Shown here: positions 45,901 to 58,880 of the stretch, piece by piece
Numbering within the stretch: the stretch's first letter is position 1
Layout: every line of letters starts with the position of its first letter
From: Ceriagrion tenellum
Lineage: Eukaryota > Arthropoda > Insecta > Odonata > Coenagrionidae
DNA: 64,000 nt
Assembly (NCBI GenBank): GCA_963169105.1
Contig: OY720639.1
Span: forward strand, 48,899,848 to 48,963,847
Reading direction: 5' to 3'
Translations under genes and position numbers: made by a program
The notes under the pieces: model-generated
What the model was told of the DNA's origin: nothing
Databases searched by the model: none
The model's input: only the letters and a program-made list of their open reading frames with translations

Positions 45901-48900
45901 ACCTCCTCAGAGAGTTAGTTTTAACTTCTAATTTTTCTTGAGAATTTTTCAATTGTGTTCGATGGCTTCCATCCCAATAAGGTCCATGTATGCAAGTTGA
46001 GACAGATTTTCTTTATCCTTATTAAAATTACCCCTCATGATTTTATCCGTTTTGTGGCTTTTGAAGCTTCCAGGACTTTTTTAAAAGGCTATTCCGTAAG
46101 GATATCCTAGATGAGCATTAGTCGCATCCTAATCTACTACATTCTACTCAGTTTACAAGGAACATTAGATTTTTCTCTATTATAACTGTTAGAGTATGAT
46201 ATGATTGATTTAATGAAGACAAAATAATGGATTGGAAACTTATTTATTATTCAGCTGATTAAACTGGATATATGATTGATTACCGATTGGGAGCTAGATT
46301 TTATTGGTAGATTATAGCTAGTTAAACCGTTGATTAATGATCATTTGATTACTTGTTGCTAAATTTCGCGATGCGACAGTGGAAAATTTGCCTGTATTCA
46401 ATTAGTTATCACTAAATTAACAGAAAGTGGCAAAAATTTCTTTCTGATTTTTAAAAGTATTTTTTTAATAGCTCAGGTAATTAGCTAGTTGATTTAGTGG
46501 GATGAGGCATGTACAAATTTAATTGAGTTTAATTGAGAGGTCGCATTCAAGTAGTTTCATCTGAATAAATTCCATCATTATTTTGTATAAAAAATCATGT
46601 TTTTAATGCCAAAGTATGGGGAAAATGTATTGTTGTGGTTTATGAGGCCGGGAGATTATGCTAAAAAAACAGCGGTTTTGTGTTTTAAAAACATAATTCA
46701 GAGAATTAATTTTATGGAATGGCAACACAGTTCAAAATTACGTTGATTTAATTACTGACGGGATCTTTACAGAACAACATTTTTACCAATAATTTTTAGA
46801 TAAATTAGGCTAATGTTTGAATCCACACCGTAATGAATGATATAAAAGTTAAAAACTTGGGTGAATTGAGGTCACCTAACCGCATTTTGCTCGATATTAA
46901 ATTTTTGGGATACGCCGATTTTACTGCATTAAATTTGTGGGTTGGTTCATGGCGATATTTTTTTCGCCTGAATTACGTAGTCAGCAGCTGTGGCCATTTT
47001 GGAAACGGTGAATACCCCTTGTATTTTAATGAAACTGTGCGTCTTTGTGTGTCATCGGATTTGAGAAACAAGTTATTGGAAAATAACAAGAATCAGTGGT
47101 TGTCGGAAGTGCCTTGTCTGATGATGCCCTTGTGAACTTTGATTTTTTTATCTTTTGATAACTTGAATGGCCGTCAGTACGATAGTGAAGCATAGAAGCA
47201 GAAAATTCTAGTCTGAATGAAGTGTAATGTGTATACTTTGGGTTCGGCGATAGTTTGCGAGAGGAAAGAAACTTTAAAGTATTCGGGTTTCACTTTCATT
47301 TTTCCCCCTCTCTTTTCGATCCAAAATTTTCATTCTTTATGTGATGGATCGAGTTCAAATTTGTCAATGAGGCCTTACCATTCATTTATTTTTTCAAATA
47401 ATGTCCAATGCTGTACCAAAATTTACTACAATGCTAGATACCTGATCGTAGATTGTTTTGGAAGCAGTAATGCAATAACTAAAAACTAATGGATCAGTCT
47501 GGGCTCACCTAATTATTATTGAGCGCTCCTATTCCGGAGACGATAAACAATTATTCAATTCCGCAGAGAAATATTTAAACGAGTTAGTAAGAAATTGATT
47601 CAGTCATGGTAAAAACCCCTATGCATTTATTTACATGGTTGTATGCATGTAAATGAATTAGAATGGAGAAGCCTAATTTATTGAAGTCTTGTTATAAACG
47701 CAAGACCTATGAAATGATAGATGGTTATAAACTCCTCGTATTAGTACGTAATGCATAAGCTTCTCGTGAATGATAGTCTTCTTTGAAAATCCAGTTAGCT
47801 GTGCTATTATGACTGAGTAAAGATATTAGCTTCCATTCGTTTCTCATGAAATAAATTTTTTGTTTGGAATGTTATTTAATTTCTGTTTTTTCACATTTAC
47901 AGTAGCTTTAGTAGATGCGTTGAAGTAATGTGGCGGAAAGAAGAACAATAACTAGTCAAAAGTCTCCGAAATATTCATGTCTTATACATAGTGGAAGACA
48001 CCCCTCAGTAAAACACCGCCTATCATAACTTATCGGGGCCTTTAAAACAGTATTCTATAGTTAATTCAATTTCAACCTAAATGAAGTAAATACGTTGATA
48101 TATGGCCTAATTAATAATCAGGTCTGTATTCTGAAATGTAATTCATTACTTTTATGCTAACCTTACCTAACAGCATTGCTTTTATAAATTTTTATCTCCT
48201 CTAATAATACTTCAAAGAATAGCGTCACTGCTAGACGATGACTGTCGAAAATCCCCTTCAATGCCAAAATGTAAGGTGAAGGTGTGAGCGTTAAGGTTTC
48301 AGTATGGGTAATCATTTTTGTAGAGATTGGGGGAAGTGTGTTGGGTTTTCGGTTCGCCGAGAGGTGCAAATTTGTAGATTTCCGCCATTGAAATTTCTTG
48401 AAGGAAGAGAATTCAGTAAACGGAAAATCTTAAGTCTATGGCCACCGTATTCTTTCGCAATTTTGAATATATATTAAGAAAATTAATCGTAACGTCTTCG
48501 GAACGTCTAGTTCTTTTGAGCTCGTAAACTCATGTAGTTGTGCATCAAAAGACGGAAAGTTCTCGTTCATATATTGTCCTTGTGTTTTTGCCAGAATGAA
48601 AATAAGGTATCAAATGAAATTATGATTAGTTCATATTTAAAATCAAACTAATATTGACGTTGCGGTACCAAATTGGTGCGTGCGACACGGAACTAAATTA
48701 CTTAACTCTTTTCCCCCCATAAATCCATCTGATTTCATTTTCCGTGACTAAAATTGATAGAAGTCTACAATTCAGCCGGTTTTTCTTTCTCTCGCTTCTG
48801 TTGAATGTTCCTTTCCGTTAAAATAATCCTTAGTGATTGTTATATTAAACCAGACCTTTTACAATAAAATACGGCAATAAAAATGAATCAGCATTTGATA

Positions 48901-49245
48901 TATGCTCCAGGTAGCTAAAATTGGAAGTCAAAATCTTTCTTATTGTTTGTGGAAGAAATTTGAAAGTAGATTAAAGTAAATGGGACAATTTCCGCATCAA
49001 AATAGAGAAGAATATAAAAATAGAGAAAAATCTATGGAGCGTAGCTTTCCTAGTTCATAGCACCTATAATGTTTCCAATATAGCCTAGAAATCTAATATC
49101 CTGTACGAGCTCTGTTGAGCTTTCATAGTTTACTTGGATGCAAGCTTGCCCCCTAAAATACGAATTACCCCCGAGTATTCACTAATTGCGTAATATAAAC
49201 CATAATACCTCTGCTGTATTGATACATTCGCCATGAAATAAAACC
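42958..49245. other. Anonymous AT-rich DNA
   Basis: No gene or RNA is supported in about 6 kb. Open frames reach 101 codons (43081-43386, 46833-47135) without recognisable motifs. Low-complexity T/A stretches occur near 45580-45650. The second copy of a 33-bp repeat lies at 45680-45712. Confidence 0.45.
45680..45712 (+). repeat. 33-bp dispersed repeat, copy 2
   Basis: Partner of 41430-41462. A weaker partial match (CAGTCTAAAGTTTTGAAATT) occurs near 63818. Confidence 0.75.
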
Positions 49246-49251
49246 ATTCGA

Positions 49252-49330
49252 CCATTCCGGGATTTGAACCAGGATCTCATAATTAGCGGTCAAGTGTGTC
49301 GGTCAGTCACACATCAAAGCCATCTTAATT
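49252..49330 (-). mobile_element. tRNA-derived SINE head or tRNA pseudogene
   Basis: On the minus strand a polymerase III B box GGTTCAAATCC lies at 49260-49270, preceded by an A-box-like GATGGCTTTGATG at the expected distance. Past the B box the sequence runs CGGAATGGTCGAATGG. No proper cloverleaf or tail could be drawn, so I call it a SINE head or tRNA relic rather than a tRNA gene. Confidence 0.5.
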
Positions 49331-51178
49331 CGCGGTGACTTTTTTTTCCATAAACTCCCGCTGCTATTTGCCTTGAACTAACATCCGGAAGATCCTAGTT
49401 AATTTTATCGACTCCGTAAGTAATGTAATCGATGTGTAATTTTTACTCTAAGTGTATTAATTCCACTGCGTGATAAATCGACACCACTGCTCTCCACCGG
49501 AGTTAAAGTAAGTTTTACTGAATTTATTAGGTCACAGCCCTAATTAGCAGGGTCGGAAATTCGTTCTTGCGATTGAAAATCAGGATGCGGATGTTAAGGA
49601 ATTAGTTTGTTCAACCTTTGCCAAGCGCTAATCCTAGGTCCTCTTATTGCAGTACATCCAGTTGTGTTAGCATTGCTACCACTATACTGAGATATATACT
49701 ATGGATGTTTATGGAGGATACGTAGTGTTCACAGGAGGTTTAATAAGCAATATGCGTACTATGCGGCTTATGGGTGCCTTTAATTACATATTTTGTTAAT
49801 TACATATGGGTGCATTTAATTACATACATACAGGGTGCATAGAAAATACTATTGAAGTTGGAGAAAAGTACATTATTCGTTATCATTGGCGTCAACAGCC
49901 TACGGGAGGCGTTAGAGGAAGCGATTCCGTAGGGAGCCTACCCAGAGAACCCGTACTTTTTCCAGCGAGCACCATGTTTGCCCGCAGTTCATTGAAGATA
50001 ACGGCTCTCCACTTGATGAAGTTAGTCTAAGCTGATTGGAAAATCGATGACTGGAAATCTCCTCGACGCTAAGTCTACTCGAACCTCATAAGCATACACT
50101 CCCGTCTATCTGCTCCTCTGATTGCCGTTCCAGAATTTTTTTCCAGTGCTGCTTCGGGTCAACTAATCAACGCCTTCTCAAATATTTGCTCACCACGTTA
50201 AGTGGTTCTCTTTTTCTTCGTTGGAGGGCGTCATTGCTCTTCTCCCCACTACCTACCGTGTCTCCTTTAACGTCGTATCCCAAATCTCTTTTGCTAGGGT
50301 CCCGCCGCGACAGGTACGGACACTAAACCGTCTTACCTTAGGTTAATTTTGAAATAACCAAATAAAATCGAAGATGAGTCTTTTTATTCCGCAACGTTCA
50401 CCAGGAGTGGTCTCTTTGGTTAATCGCGTATTGAATATAGAGAAGGTACTCTTGTGTAGAAGATAAACATTTAGTCTTTAAACCCACGGTGATGCAGCAT
50501 GGCAAAAGTGTACGACCGTGACTGAAAACGACGGGTAAATGCTCTGAATACAGATTATCCAGCTTAAATAGTGGATTACTAATACGCCTTATCCTATGTA
50601 TATTTTATCCCTTTTCTGGAACTCAATGTTGAGTATTGGATTAGTTTTGTCTGTTTAAAACATAGGCCTGAGTTTGATCGCTAAAGTTTATCTTTCCATA
50701 TGCTCTTTTTCAGAGTTTGCTTTCAATTATTGATATTCGTCGTTAAAACGGTTTCAGCAATTTTTGGTTGTTTACAGATTAAAAAAAAAACTTTGCACCC
50801 GTGAGTTAATTAGTAATATGTATAGATAAAAGTAAAAAAAGTTTAGTGTTACTGATTGGAATTTTTGTTGACGATTTAATGCTATTTTACTTTTCCCATA
50901 AACGTGAAATAAATGGGTTTTGGCATTATTAAAATAGTTACCTACAAATATAAAGGTTCTATGCAAAAAACTAACACGTTTTTACTGAAGATTTAAGCTA
51001 AAATGCCGAATTCTGCGCCACTAAAAGTGCTTAAATTGAGACAAAAACATTGAAAGATAATTCATGCTGTAATATGTATGGTTATTTCCAACAAATGAAT
51101 AGATTTACTTGTGTGTCCAAGTGAAGTGTGGTCCAAGAACTTCTGTTCGATTTTCTTGAAAAGTAATTTAAACGTGCA

Positions 51179-51180
<2 letters not shown>
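49331..51180. other. Anonymous DNA
   Basis: No gene supported. AATTACATA is repeated three times, and TGGGTGC(C/A)TTTAATTACATA twice, near 49771-49827. Confidence 0.45.

Positions 51181-51265
<85 letters not shown>
51181..51265. repeat. (TA)n microsatellite, 85 bp
   Basis: Forty-two uninterrupted TA units lie 8 bp past the stop codon of the LINE frame, that is, at the 3' end in element orientation. Several LINE groups end in short tandem repeats instead of poly(A), so this is best read as the element's 3' terminus, possibly expanded after insertion. Frames with Ile-Tyr repeats across it are not genes. Confidence 0.95.
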
Positions 51266-51269
<4 letters not shown>

Positions 51270-51273
51270 GTCT

Positions 51274-51936
51274 TTAGAGCGCTTGCTTGCACTTTACGGC
51301 ATCCAACTTCCAGGCCTCTCTGTTTTCCCAATCTCCTTCTTGCAGGATTCTCTCCGCCATGGCTTTGGCTATTCCGCTTCTCCATGAGTTAGGTGGCCTT
51401 CCTCTCTTTCTCCGTTCATAGGGTTTCCACTCCATGATGGTGCGGGGCAGTCTTTCTTTGAGCATCCTCTGAACATGTCCGTACCACAGCAGTTGTTTTG
51501 ACTTGATTTCGTCCAGAATGGTTGTTGTCATTTTCATAATTTCTCGAATTCTCTCATTTCTTACTCTATCAAGCCTGGATTTTCCGGCTGCCCTTCTGAG
51601 GAAGTCCATTTCTGTAGCTACAAGTTTCTTTTCGTCACTCACATTCATTTGCCATATTTCACTCCCATATGTAAGTATGCTTTTAAATATGGTGTTGTAT
51701 ATGTATCTTTTATTTCTGTTTGATATAGCTTTGCTCCATAGTATTGTGTTTAACATATTAATGGCTGTTCTACCTTTATTAATCCTATCTTTAATCGTTT
51801 TTGCGCTCCTTCCACTGCTGTGTATTTTTATGCCTAAATAGTCATATGAATCACAGGCCTCTACTATTTCATTGCTATCCTCTAGCACAATGTCTTCATT
51901 TTTTTCCTCCAATACACTTATACTTAGTTTATACAC
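51274..51936 (-). CDS. LINE ORF2 C-terminal fragment, open for 220 codons
   Basis: This is the best preserved coding sequence in the window. It has the LINE C-terminal blocks in order: YDYLGIKIHSSGRSAKTIKD (residues about 33-52), INKGRTAINMLNTILWSK, RYIYNTIFKSILTYGSEIW (about 83-101), TEMDFLRRAAGKSRLDRVRN (about 113-132), QLLWYGHVQRM (about 153-163) and RKRGRPPNSWRSGIAKAM (about 180-197). The reverse transcriptase core and endonuclease that should precede it are absent, so it is a 5'-truncated copy, which is usual for LINE insertions. The frame opens with a GTG shortly after a stop and is therefore not a true start. It ends 8 bp before a (TA)n tract. There are no internal stops, suggesting a younger insertion than the other LINE copies here. 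It cannot mobilise itself. Confidence 0.9.
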   Translation of the reverse strand: MYKLSISVLEEKNEDIVLEDSNEIVEACDSYDYLGIKIHSSGRSAKTIKDRINKGRTAINMLNTILWSKAISNRNKRYIYNTIFKSILTYGSEIWQMNVSDEKKLVATEMDFLRRAAGKSRLDRVRNERIREIMKMTTTILDEIKSKQLLWYGHVQRMLKERLPRTIMEWKPYERRKRGRPPNSWRSGIAKAMAERILQEGDWENREAWKLDAVKCKQAL

Positions 51937-51949
51937 AACAGTGCCCTAA

Positions 51950-52990
51950 ATGAATCACGATTAGCGCTCCAGCCACTTTATCCCTTTGTTTTCTTCGTTT
52001 AATCCGTGTTGTTAATACTCCTGCTTCGGTGGCTGTCTAACGTCACCGAGCGAAAACGTGTCACGACGCTGTTCTCCACCAACCCGCAACAAATACCAGA
52101 AGAGGATATTTCTCAAATTGACGTCTGGAACTTTAAATTATTAATGCATATTTTATGCATGACTTATTTTTCATTACAACTCCAGTACGCTCGAAATAGG
52201 AACTTTGCTGTATATAAGTATAATTGATATTTCGTATTTTGGAAATCATTCCTCCAAAATTCATCGTGAATGCCGAAGTGGGCTATTGTTGATACGATTA
52301 CGAAATTTCAACATGTATGTCGCAACCTTATGCCACATTCTTGCGGCGCGTATGTTTTTTGCATGATGGCTATATTACCGGCTTTCCTCTCGATGGGGAA
52401 ATTTGGCGTTGGTTAACCTATCACTTTTATCACCTTTGAGTGCCTTCGGGGTGGCTTTTCAAGTTCAGCATACAGTCCATCGGATGGTACGTTCAACTGT
52501 GGTCCCCTTGCTGTCTTCCATTTTGGCGAAGGGTATAAGGTGGTGTCCCACATTTATTTTGACTACAGTTTTTTGCAATATGAAATGGTATAATGTGTTG
52601 TGATACGATACAATGCTATGCGGTGCTATACACTGTAATTTGATACAATATCATATGCTTCAAGGTAAATTGGTGACTTCTCATTATTATACCGCGTAAT
52701 ACTTATGGAATTTTTGTAAAATTCAAGAATAAAAATACTTCGTTTTTTAAATCTTCAGAAGGGTTTATTTCGACGATTGAAAGATTAATCAAAGATGTGT
52801 TTTACGTTGTGACTCACTATGTAGTTAACTCTGTATATGCCCGGCTTGTATTATTCCATTATTTTTGCTTTCTCCCGGTCTGTTTAGTCAAATATTGCTG
52901 CTTATGTTGTACAAGCAGTTCGTCTCCCTTGGATGTAATGCCGTATCGCAGTGGCTATTCCCAGTTTCTGCAGTTATGATCCAGAACTAC
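51950..52990. other. Anonymous DNA
   Basis: No gene supported. A low-complexity GATACGATACAATGCTATGC-like stretch lies near 52600-52650. Confidence 0.45.
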
Positions 52991-52994
52991 TGCT

Positions 52995-53345
52995 CTAGTT
53001 AGGCCACACCTCGAATACGCCGCGAGCATTTGTAAACCTGGTCATAAAGATTTAACCAAAAAAATTAATAAAATACAGAGAAAAGCTTCCTTAAAAGCTG
53101 CTACGAGCGAACTTATAGTATCTCACAAGTTGTTGAGGGATTAAGGTTGGAACCCTATGAGACTCGGAGGCTACACGCTAGGCTTAGGTTGATTGAGAAA
53201 TGCAGAACTGGTGTGTTTCAGAGATACACAGAGAATATGATCATGACACCTCATTAAATCTCTAGGTCTGACAGAAGTGATAAAATAAGAGAGATATATT
53301 GCCGAACAGATTGGTAGAACAACTCGTTCTTTCCGCGCACAATAA
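52995..53345 (+). pseudogene. CR1-like LINE reverse transcriptase C-terminus, frameshifted
   Basis: The plus strand encodes LVRPHLEYAASICKPGHKD, then INKIQRKASLKAATSE and SHKLLRD-stop-GWNP. After a one-base frameshift it continues ETRRLHARLRLIEKCRTGVF. This is the classic C-terminal region of CR1/L2-type LINEs, LVRPHLEYAS-x-x-W-x-P followed by I-x-x-I-Q-R-x-A and L-G-W-x-P-L-E-x-R-R-x-x-A-R-L. One internal stop and one frameshift show it is dead. About 110 bp further on lies the 3' end of the same element family (53460-53518). A second relic of the same region lies at 61190-61420. Confidence 0.85.
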
Positions 53346-53520
53346 GCATACACAATAAAAACTGAGGTCCACTAAATACACTCCCATAATACACGTCACC
53401 ATTTCATCTCCCAAAAACTTATTCATTACATCTTTACACGACTGGTGCCCTGCTAGTACTGCTCCCTGTCACACACCCATGCGGCGGCTTGCAGGATAGT
53501 ATCAAGATGTAGATGTAGAA
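53346..53520 (+). mobile_element. 3' end of the CR1-like LINE with ATGTAG-type tail
   Basis: After the decayed coding end, CACCCATGCGGCGGCTTGCA is followed by GATGTAGATGTAGA at 53504-53518. The same block in reverse orientation lies at 63738-63782. Short 6-bp tandem repeats such as this are the usual 3' termini of CR1/L2-like LINEs. The repeated block is therefore the element's conserved 3' untranslated region recognised by its own reverse transcriptase (established for the group, inferred here). Confidence 0.75.
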
Positions 53521-56500
53521 AATGTCTTGAAGTGAATGAATTTAGAATCCTAATATTTCTTCTCCTGGCACTGCCACGCATTCTCTTCCAGAATCCTCTC
53601 GCATAGCCCGCGAATTTCTTAACCGTCGTCCTAGCCTTAGTACATCCTCTCCCGATTTTTTCCAAGTTGGTGCTTTTTCAGCGCATACAATTTGCCTTTT
53701 CAATTCCCTCCTGTCTCTCCCGTCTTTCAATGTTTCCCTGTCCACAAAATGCATCCTTAAGTTTATTTTCTCTGCTTGCCCACCCGGAGTGTATCAAATT
53801 CTATGCATATCTGAGCGCTTTTCTATTTTTCTTTCATTCACTTGCGGGTTGCGTGCGGAGAAAGCGTGCTCGAGCAAGCAAGGGACACTCGTGATGTCTT
53901 TCCATTCCAAGCCTCTTTTCTCCGTCTGCTGCAAGGCTCCGTAAATGATTGCGCGGTAATTGTTTTTTCTTGCCCCTTGAACCACGAGTTCTGCCTCCCT
54001 TTTTATCTGGAAGGAGGGAATGTTTCGTCGAGAAATATGTTGCGGGGTATTACTCAAGGGATAAAGAGAGTTGGGTACGCGTGGATTCTATTCTGTCGCC
54101 TTATTGATGTCCTTAGCCTCCCTCCGTACCAGGTCCTCATCCTTATGCTCAACGGCCGTTCCCAGGACTCTTGACATGGAACGCTATCAAACCTTCTGTT
54201 TTTTTAAAGCGAATCGAGGGCAAAAGTTTATCTCGAAATGAGTTATTCTTCTCAATCCCTTGAGGATCTTTTCATAAAAAAAGAAATCCTCGGCGCTCGC
54301 CTCCGTATTCGACGAGTTCATCGTTTTCGAGAACAAATGTCGCTAAGAACGAGTGCAGCGGTGAAAATGAATTTTTGACCATCTCATTTCCGCGTAAAAA
54401 AATGATTTGGGCTTCATTCTGGGACTCGGGAGTGGGGCGAATGTAACTAGTTCCAGCACGTGCGGGGAGAAATGCACTGATTGCTATTTGAGTAGTTTTA
54501 ATTGCTGTCCGAAATTAACATAGGGAGGAGTAAGTTACTACAATGCATCATCGCAGATCTAGGAAATCAGTAAATTATTCAGTCGCGTTTTGCACATTGG
54601 CATCAACCGTTGAGGTAGATGAAGAGGGCACTTGCCTTGCTGACCAATGCTAGAAGGTGATGCCAGTCCGCCATCTTCGTTAACCCTCATTTTTCTATAG
54701 CGCTTCCGGGCTAACGCTGTTGCATTGTTGCATTTTTAGTATGTTTTCCATCGATAAATTACTAGAAATAATCATGCATTTACTTCTTAAAAATAATCCT
54801 CCTCACATATTGTGCTTATTTATTTAAATGAGAAACTATCCACATTCCCGATTAATACTTGTAAAAGAGAGTAGAATCCATAGCACTGATTGCCAATATA
54901 TGTTTCAAGAGTAACGTGCCTTAAATTTCAAGCAGATGGTTAATATTCTGGATTTACATAGGCTAATTCTTCAATTCGGTCATGCAATCCATAGGAATGT
55001 AAAAAGAAAGGATCCATCGGATTAAACAATATTGTTGTTATCTCGGTTGTCAGGCTTCCCTAGAGAGCGTATCGGGTCTAACTTTATGGAAACTGTAGAT
55101 ATCTATTCTGTGGAAATTGTATGTGTTTCTTTTCAAATGTGGATATGTTAGGCTTCAGTTTGACGACGTTGTGCCCTCTTCATATATCCCAATGGTATCA
55201 ACAATATCCCAAGTGAATGGACTCTTAATTCACGACGTAGACATTTACGGTGAAGGAGAGTATAAAGAACTCTGAATTGGTCCCGTGTTGAGATAGATTC
55301 CATCGTGCAGTTGGTACATTATCAATTCCTTCCTTAATTTTTTAAACGCGAAAGGGTCCCTTTGTACTAAAAGTGCATGAAATTTGACTTTAGGCTTTCC
55401 GAATGCTTGTGAGGGACAAGTCGTGATGATCAAGCTCTTCATGGTCTAAGTTTAAATGGATCTAAATTTAGATAAAAATGCTATTTGAATGATTAATTGA
55501 CACGGTAAATTTATCTGGAAAACTGTAAACTCTTTGTTTAACACAAAACATCAAGTATCTGAAAGTTGGCCTCGGCGACTACAAATTCATTTAATGGATT
55601 CAAAGCTTGTTTGCCTGTTCGACCTAAGTACATGTACAAATTACACTTGATTATTGTTTGATACCGTGATATTTCATGTGATAGAAAACATTATTCAGGT
55701 GTGTGATGGAAATGTAGAAATCATTTCTCCATCCCAAAGACAGGAATCTTTTATAACTGTGTATTTTTTCAATAGTAATTTTCCAAACTACTACATCATT
55801 ATTATCCATAGTTCTCTCGAGTTTAGCCTTTTCTATTGTTGAAAGATTGTTACATGAATTTACAATTTTTTGGGTTCATATTTTATTGCAAGCGCATGGG
55901 TGCGGTGTGCTTATGGAGAGGATTCTTCAAAACCACTCCTTCCGTTGAGGACTTTGATTGGCTATATTGAGTAACATTCGTAGAGATTGCTTTGGGAGCT
56001 CTTCGACTAATCGGCTTTTTCCTCCATTAGATTGGCTCTAGGAGTACATGTCTTTAGCAAACCTCGACGCGGAAGTTAAGCATTGGAGGTAAAGCCTTGC
56101 ACAGGATAACATCTGGCACTCCGAAGTGAGGCTGCGAAACGTGTTCACAGCTGCGTTGCTGCTAGCTTCCTTCCTTTAGAATGGCACTATTGAGCTTTTA
56201 GTCTTTCAGAGCGTGACTTTTTTGGTATATGTTCACTTCCCGAGTGATGAAGTAGGTTAATGCGTTGGTTATTATTCTTTGTTCAGCGCCGGAATTTCCT
56301 ACGTCATATAATTTGATTTTGTGATGAAAATATTATTTCAAATTAAACCTTTTCGGGGTTGAGTCATTGCAGCAACAATAATGCATTTAAATTAATTTTC
56401 CCTTATACAAAGGCTCTAATCCATCACTTGTGATATCAACTCCAATAACATTTGGAAAAAAATTTGTTATATAGCTAAGTGCTTAAATTGAAAGCATAAA

Positions 56501-58649
56501 AATTATAATATATTTACGGCAGTTGCAATAGCGGCTTTTAATTCTTTCGAACGCTAGAACTTTCTTGCTCTATATATTGCCTGCCTTTATTTACTTTCGC
56601 GAGCGCGTCCTTTATGTAACAAATGTGATGAGCCTGGATGTATTCAGTTTAACACAGTGCAGTAAACAGGTATTATAATTAATATCTCATAAAATCTTCA
56701 AGCTCCTTTTTATTTGGCATCTAGCGATGAATAATTCTTACAGAACACGGCCTTTGAGGATATGCCGATGTAAATAATATTTTCAGGATTTCTCGGACAA
56801 TTTAAGGCATCATCACAATCTATTTTTACGATGAGTAATTTATACAATGGAGGATGAAATGCGATGATATAAGCTTCGATTTTTATTGCCTGAATTTCAT
56901 TCTGATATTTAGATATAGACCTTAGGAGCCCCGGTTCAACGTATGAGTTCAGTTCCTTCTTTATTTCATCCCCATTTTGGCACAATTAAGTTTCCTCAAC
57001 TGTTAAGTTATTTATGGTGGATTATTGATGGTGGCTCATAAAATAAAATACACTCCTCTTTTATGTCATATCATCTTGTTTTTATTATCGATGTGTAAAG
57101 TGGTCTCTTTGTTGAATACTATTCTCAGACAGTATTGCTCAAATCGTTCTTTTGTATGGATATCAGATCCATAAAATGTTCCCGGAAATATATGTTATGG
57201 AATGGTTTTTATCACTTATTGGTTATTAATTGTTGGAAACGACTACTGTATACATTTGTGATTAATTTATTAGTCGTAAAAGAAGTCCATTAGTCTAAAT
57301 GAAGCGCCAAAAGTCTAACACAGGCTTACCAACCTAGCATATATATAGGCGCTGGCACTGAAACCCAAGTAATGATTTTTTCCCCGTTTTCGTAATCTGA
57401 ATGCTGCTTTTCCGCTAGGAAATAAATCCACTCTCTGTTTAATTATTTTATAATAGCGTGAGAACGCACGCAAGGCTGGATAATGTAGATAAATTCAAAT
57501 ATAGTAGCTAGATCTGCCTTGTGAGTGTTGAACATAAGATATATTAGAATCAAATTCGTAGAAGTATTTAAAAAAGCAGATTATCTACTATTATTCATGT
57601 ACTACTAATTTTCGCTAAGAATCAATACTTTAAGTTCCTGATCGCTAGCAATATTTTCCGTCCTGAAACTCATTTGTAAAATCATGAATGAAGAGTCTTA
57701 TATTTTTATGAATGTGTACGTTTATGAGCTGAAGAAAAATAAAATGGCTCATCACGTAATGCTAAAACCAAATCACATAATTTTAACAGTTTTTTATAGC
57801 TGAGGTAAATCTTTCGTTTAAAAAAATTGTTGCCAGAATATGAGCCGTGGTCTAGTTTTTACATATTCCGAGTTTCAAATTTGCGGGAATGTCGTGGAAT
57901 CCACATGAGAGAATTTTCTCCAGAAAGACTTAGCAGGAAAATAAACAACCGTAAATGTTTCCCTCGTCTTCTCCCTTCATTGGTGGATCAGTCGATTCAA
58001 GTTTTTTTCCTTTTGAATTTAGCGTTTTCAGAAAACCTATTTTTCGACAATTCTTAAAAGTTTAAAAAGTTTTCTCTGGATGCACAGCCTTCAATATCCA
58101 GTCCTCGAGAGTGGCGCAAGGCACTCAAATTAATTACTCCACCTCGGTGATATCCTCTCTTCTTTGAGCTTCTCTCTCTCTCTGATGGATTCACTTAACG
58201 AGGGAAAAATGATCAAAAAGTAAGTCGGTCATGATGGGACGAGTTTATCTTCATCTTCAATTCGGGGAGATCGGGATATCTTAGCTGGACGCGTGTAATC
58301 TTCTGCTAAGTCTCTCTTCTTTCTCATCTGGAGCCTTTCTTTTCCCGAAGTTTTTTTCTTTTTTGCCTGCTGTTCGATCTTCGCCGCCAAAACCCAGCAT
58401 CCCTTTCCTTCCACTTAACTCCCCACCCACTCACTCACTCACCCAGGGATATCTTGGAGATGATCATCTCACGCGCCACAATGGCCTCGGCGGGGGCCTT
58501 ATCAACACCCCCGCGCAAATCCCTCTCCTCATTAGCACCCTTTATCTTTGCTATTTTTCTCTTGCAACTCCCATTCCTCCATCCAATCCTCTTCAGTTTT
58601 ATTTTCAGTTAGCACATTTCTCTCGGCATGGCAGATAAAATATCTTTCG
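53521..58649. other. Anonymous DNA with one moderately GC-rich part
   Basis: About 53540-54480 is GC-richer, with overlapping short frames on both strands (110 codons plus at 53842-54174, 87 codons minus at 53794-54057) that I do not recognise. The rest is AT-rich. A 5S-rRNA-like fragment near 56080 was considered and rejected. Confidence 0.4.
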
Positions 58650-58880
58650 TCGGCCTCGGTGGTGGCGGGGTAGGCCAATCCTAAGAGCACGAGTTCGAAT
58701 CCAGCCTGGATGGTTAATCATCATCCAGGGCATGGTTGTGTGTGGTCATTTTCATGCTTTGCAAATAATTGGTAACTGCTGTGAGCAATCTCCCTATTAA
58801 AAAAATTTACATACCCGTCATGCTATTACTTTCCCGGATAGGCACGGTCACTAAAGGTTTTGCTGAGAGTGGAAGTCCTA
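58650..58880 (+). mobile_element. tRNA-derived SINE of a second family
   Basis: CGGCCTCGGTGGTGGCGGGG (A-box region, from about 58651) is followed by a B box in CGAGTTCGAATCCAGC (58690-58705). The body starts CTGGATGGTTAATCATCATC and ends near GGCACGGTCACTAAAGG. The body does not match the other SINE family in this window. An ATTCATT-rich tail follows (58880-58950), consistent with a short-repeat SINE tail. Confidence 0.8.

Noticed and set aside
46833..47135. 100-codon plus-strand frame
   Set aside because: Composition is that of random AT-rich DNA and no motif is visible.
51062..51392. Frames of 93-107 codons with Ile-Tyr repeats
   Set aside because: They read straight through the (TA)n microsatellite and are not genes.
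51503..51841. 112-codon plus-strand open frame
   Set aside because: It is antisense to the clear LINE C-terminal frame; its hydrophobic composition is a by-product of the complementary strand.
56060..56160. 5S-rRNA-like fragment (GAAGTTAAGC)
   Set aside because: Only about 10 bases match the 5S consensus; the internal control regions and the rest of the molecule are missing.
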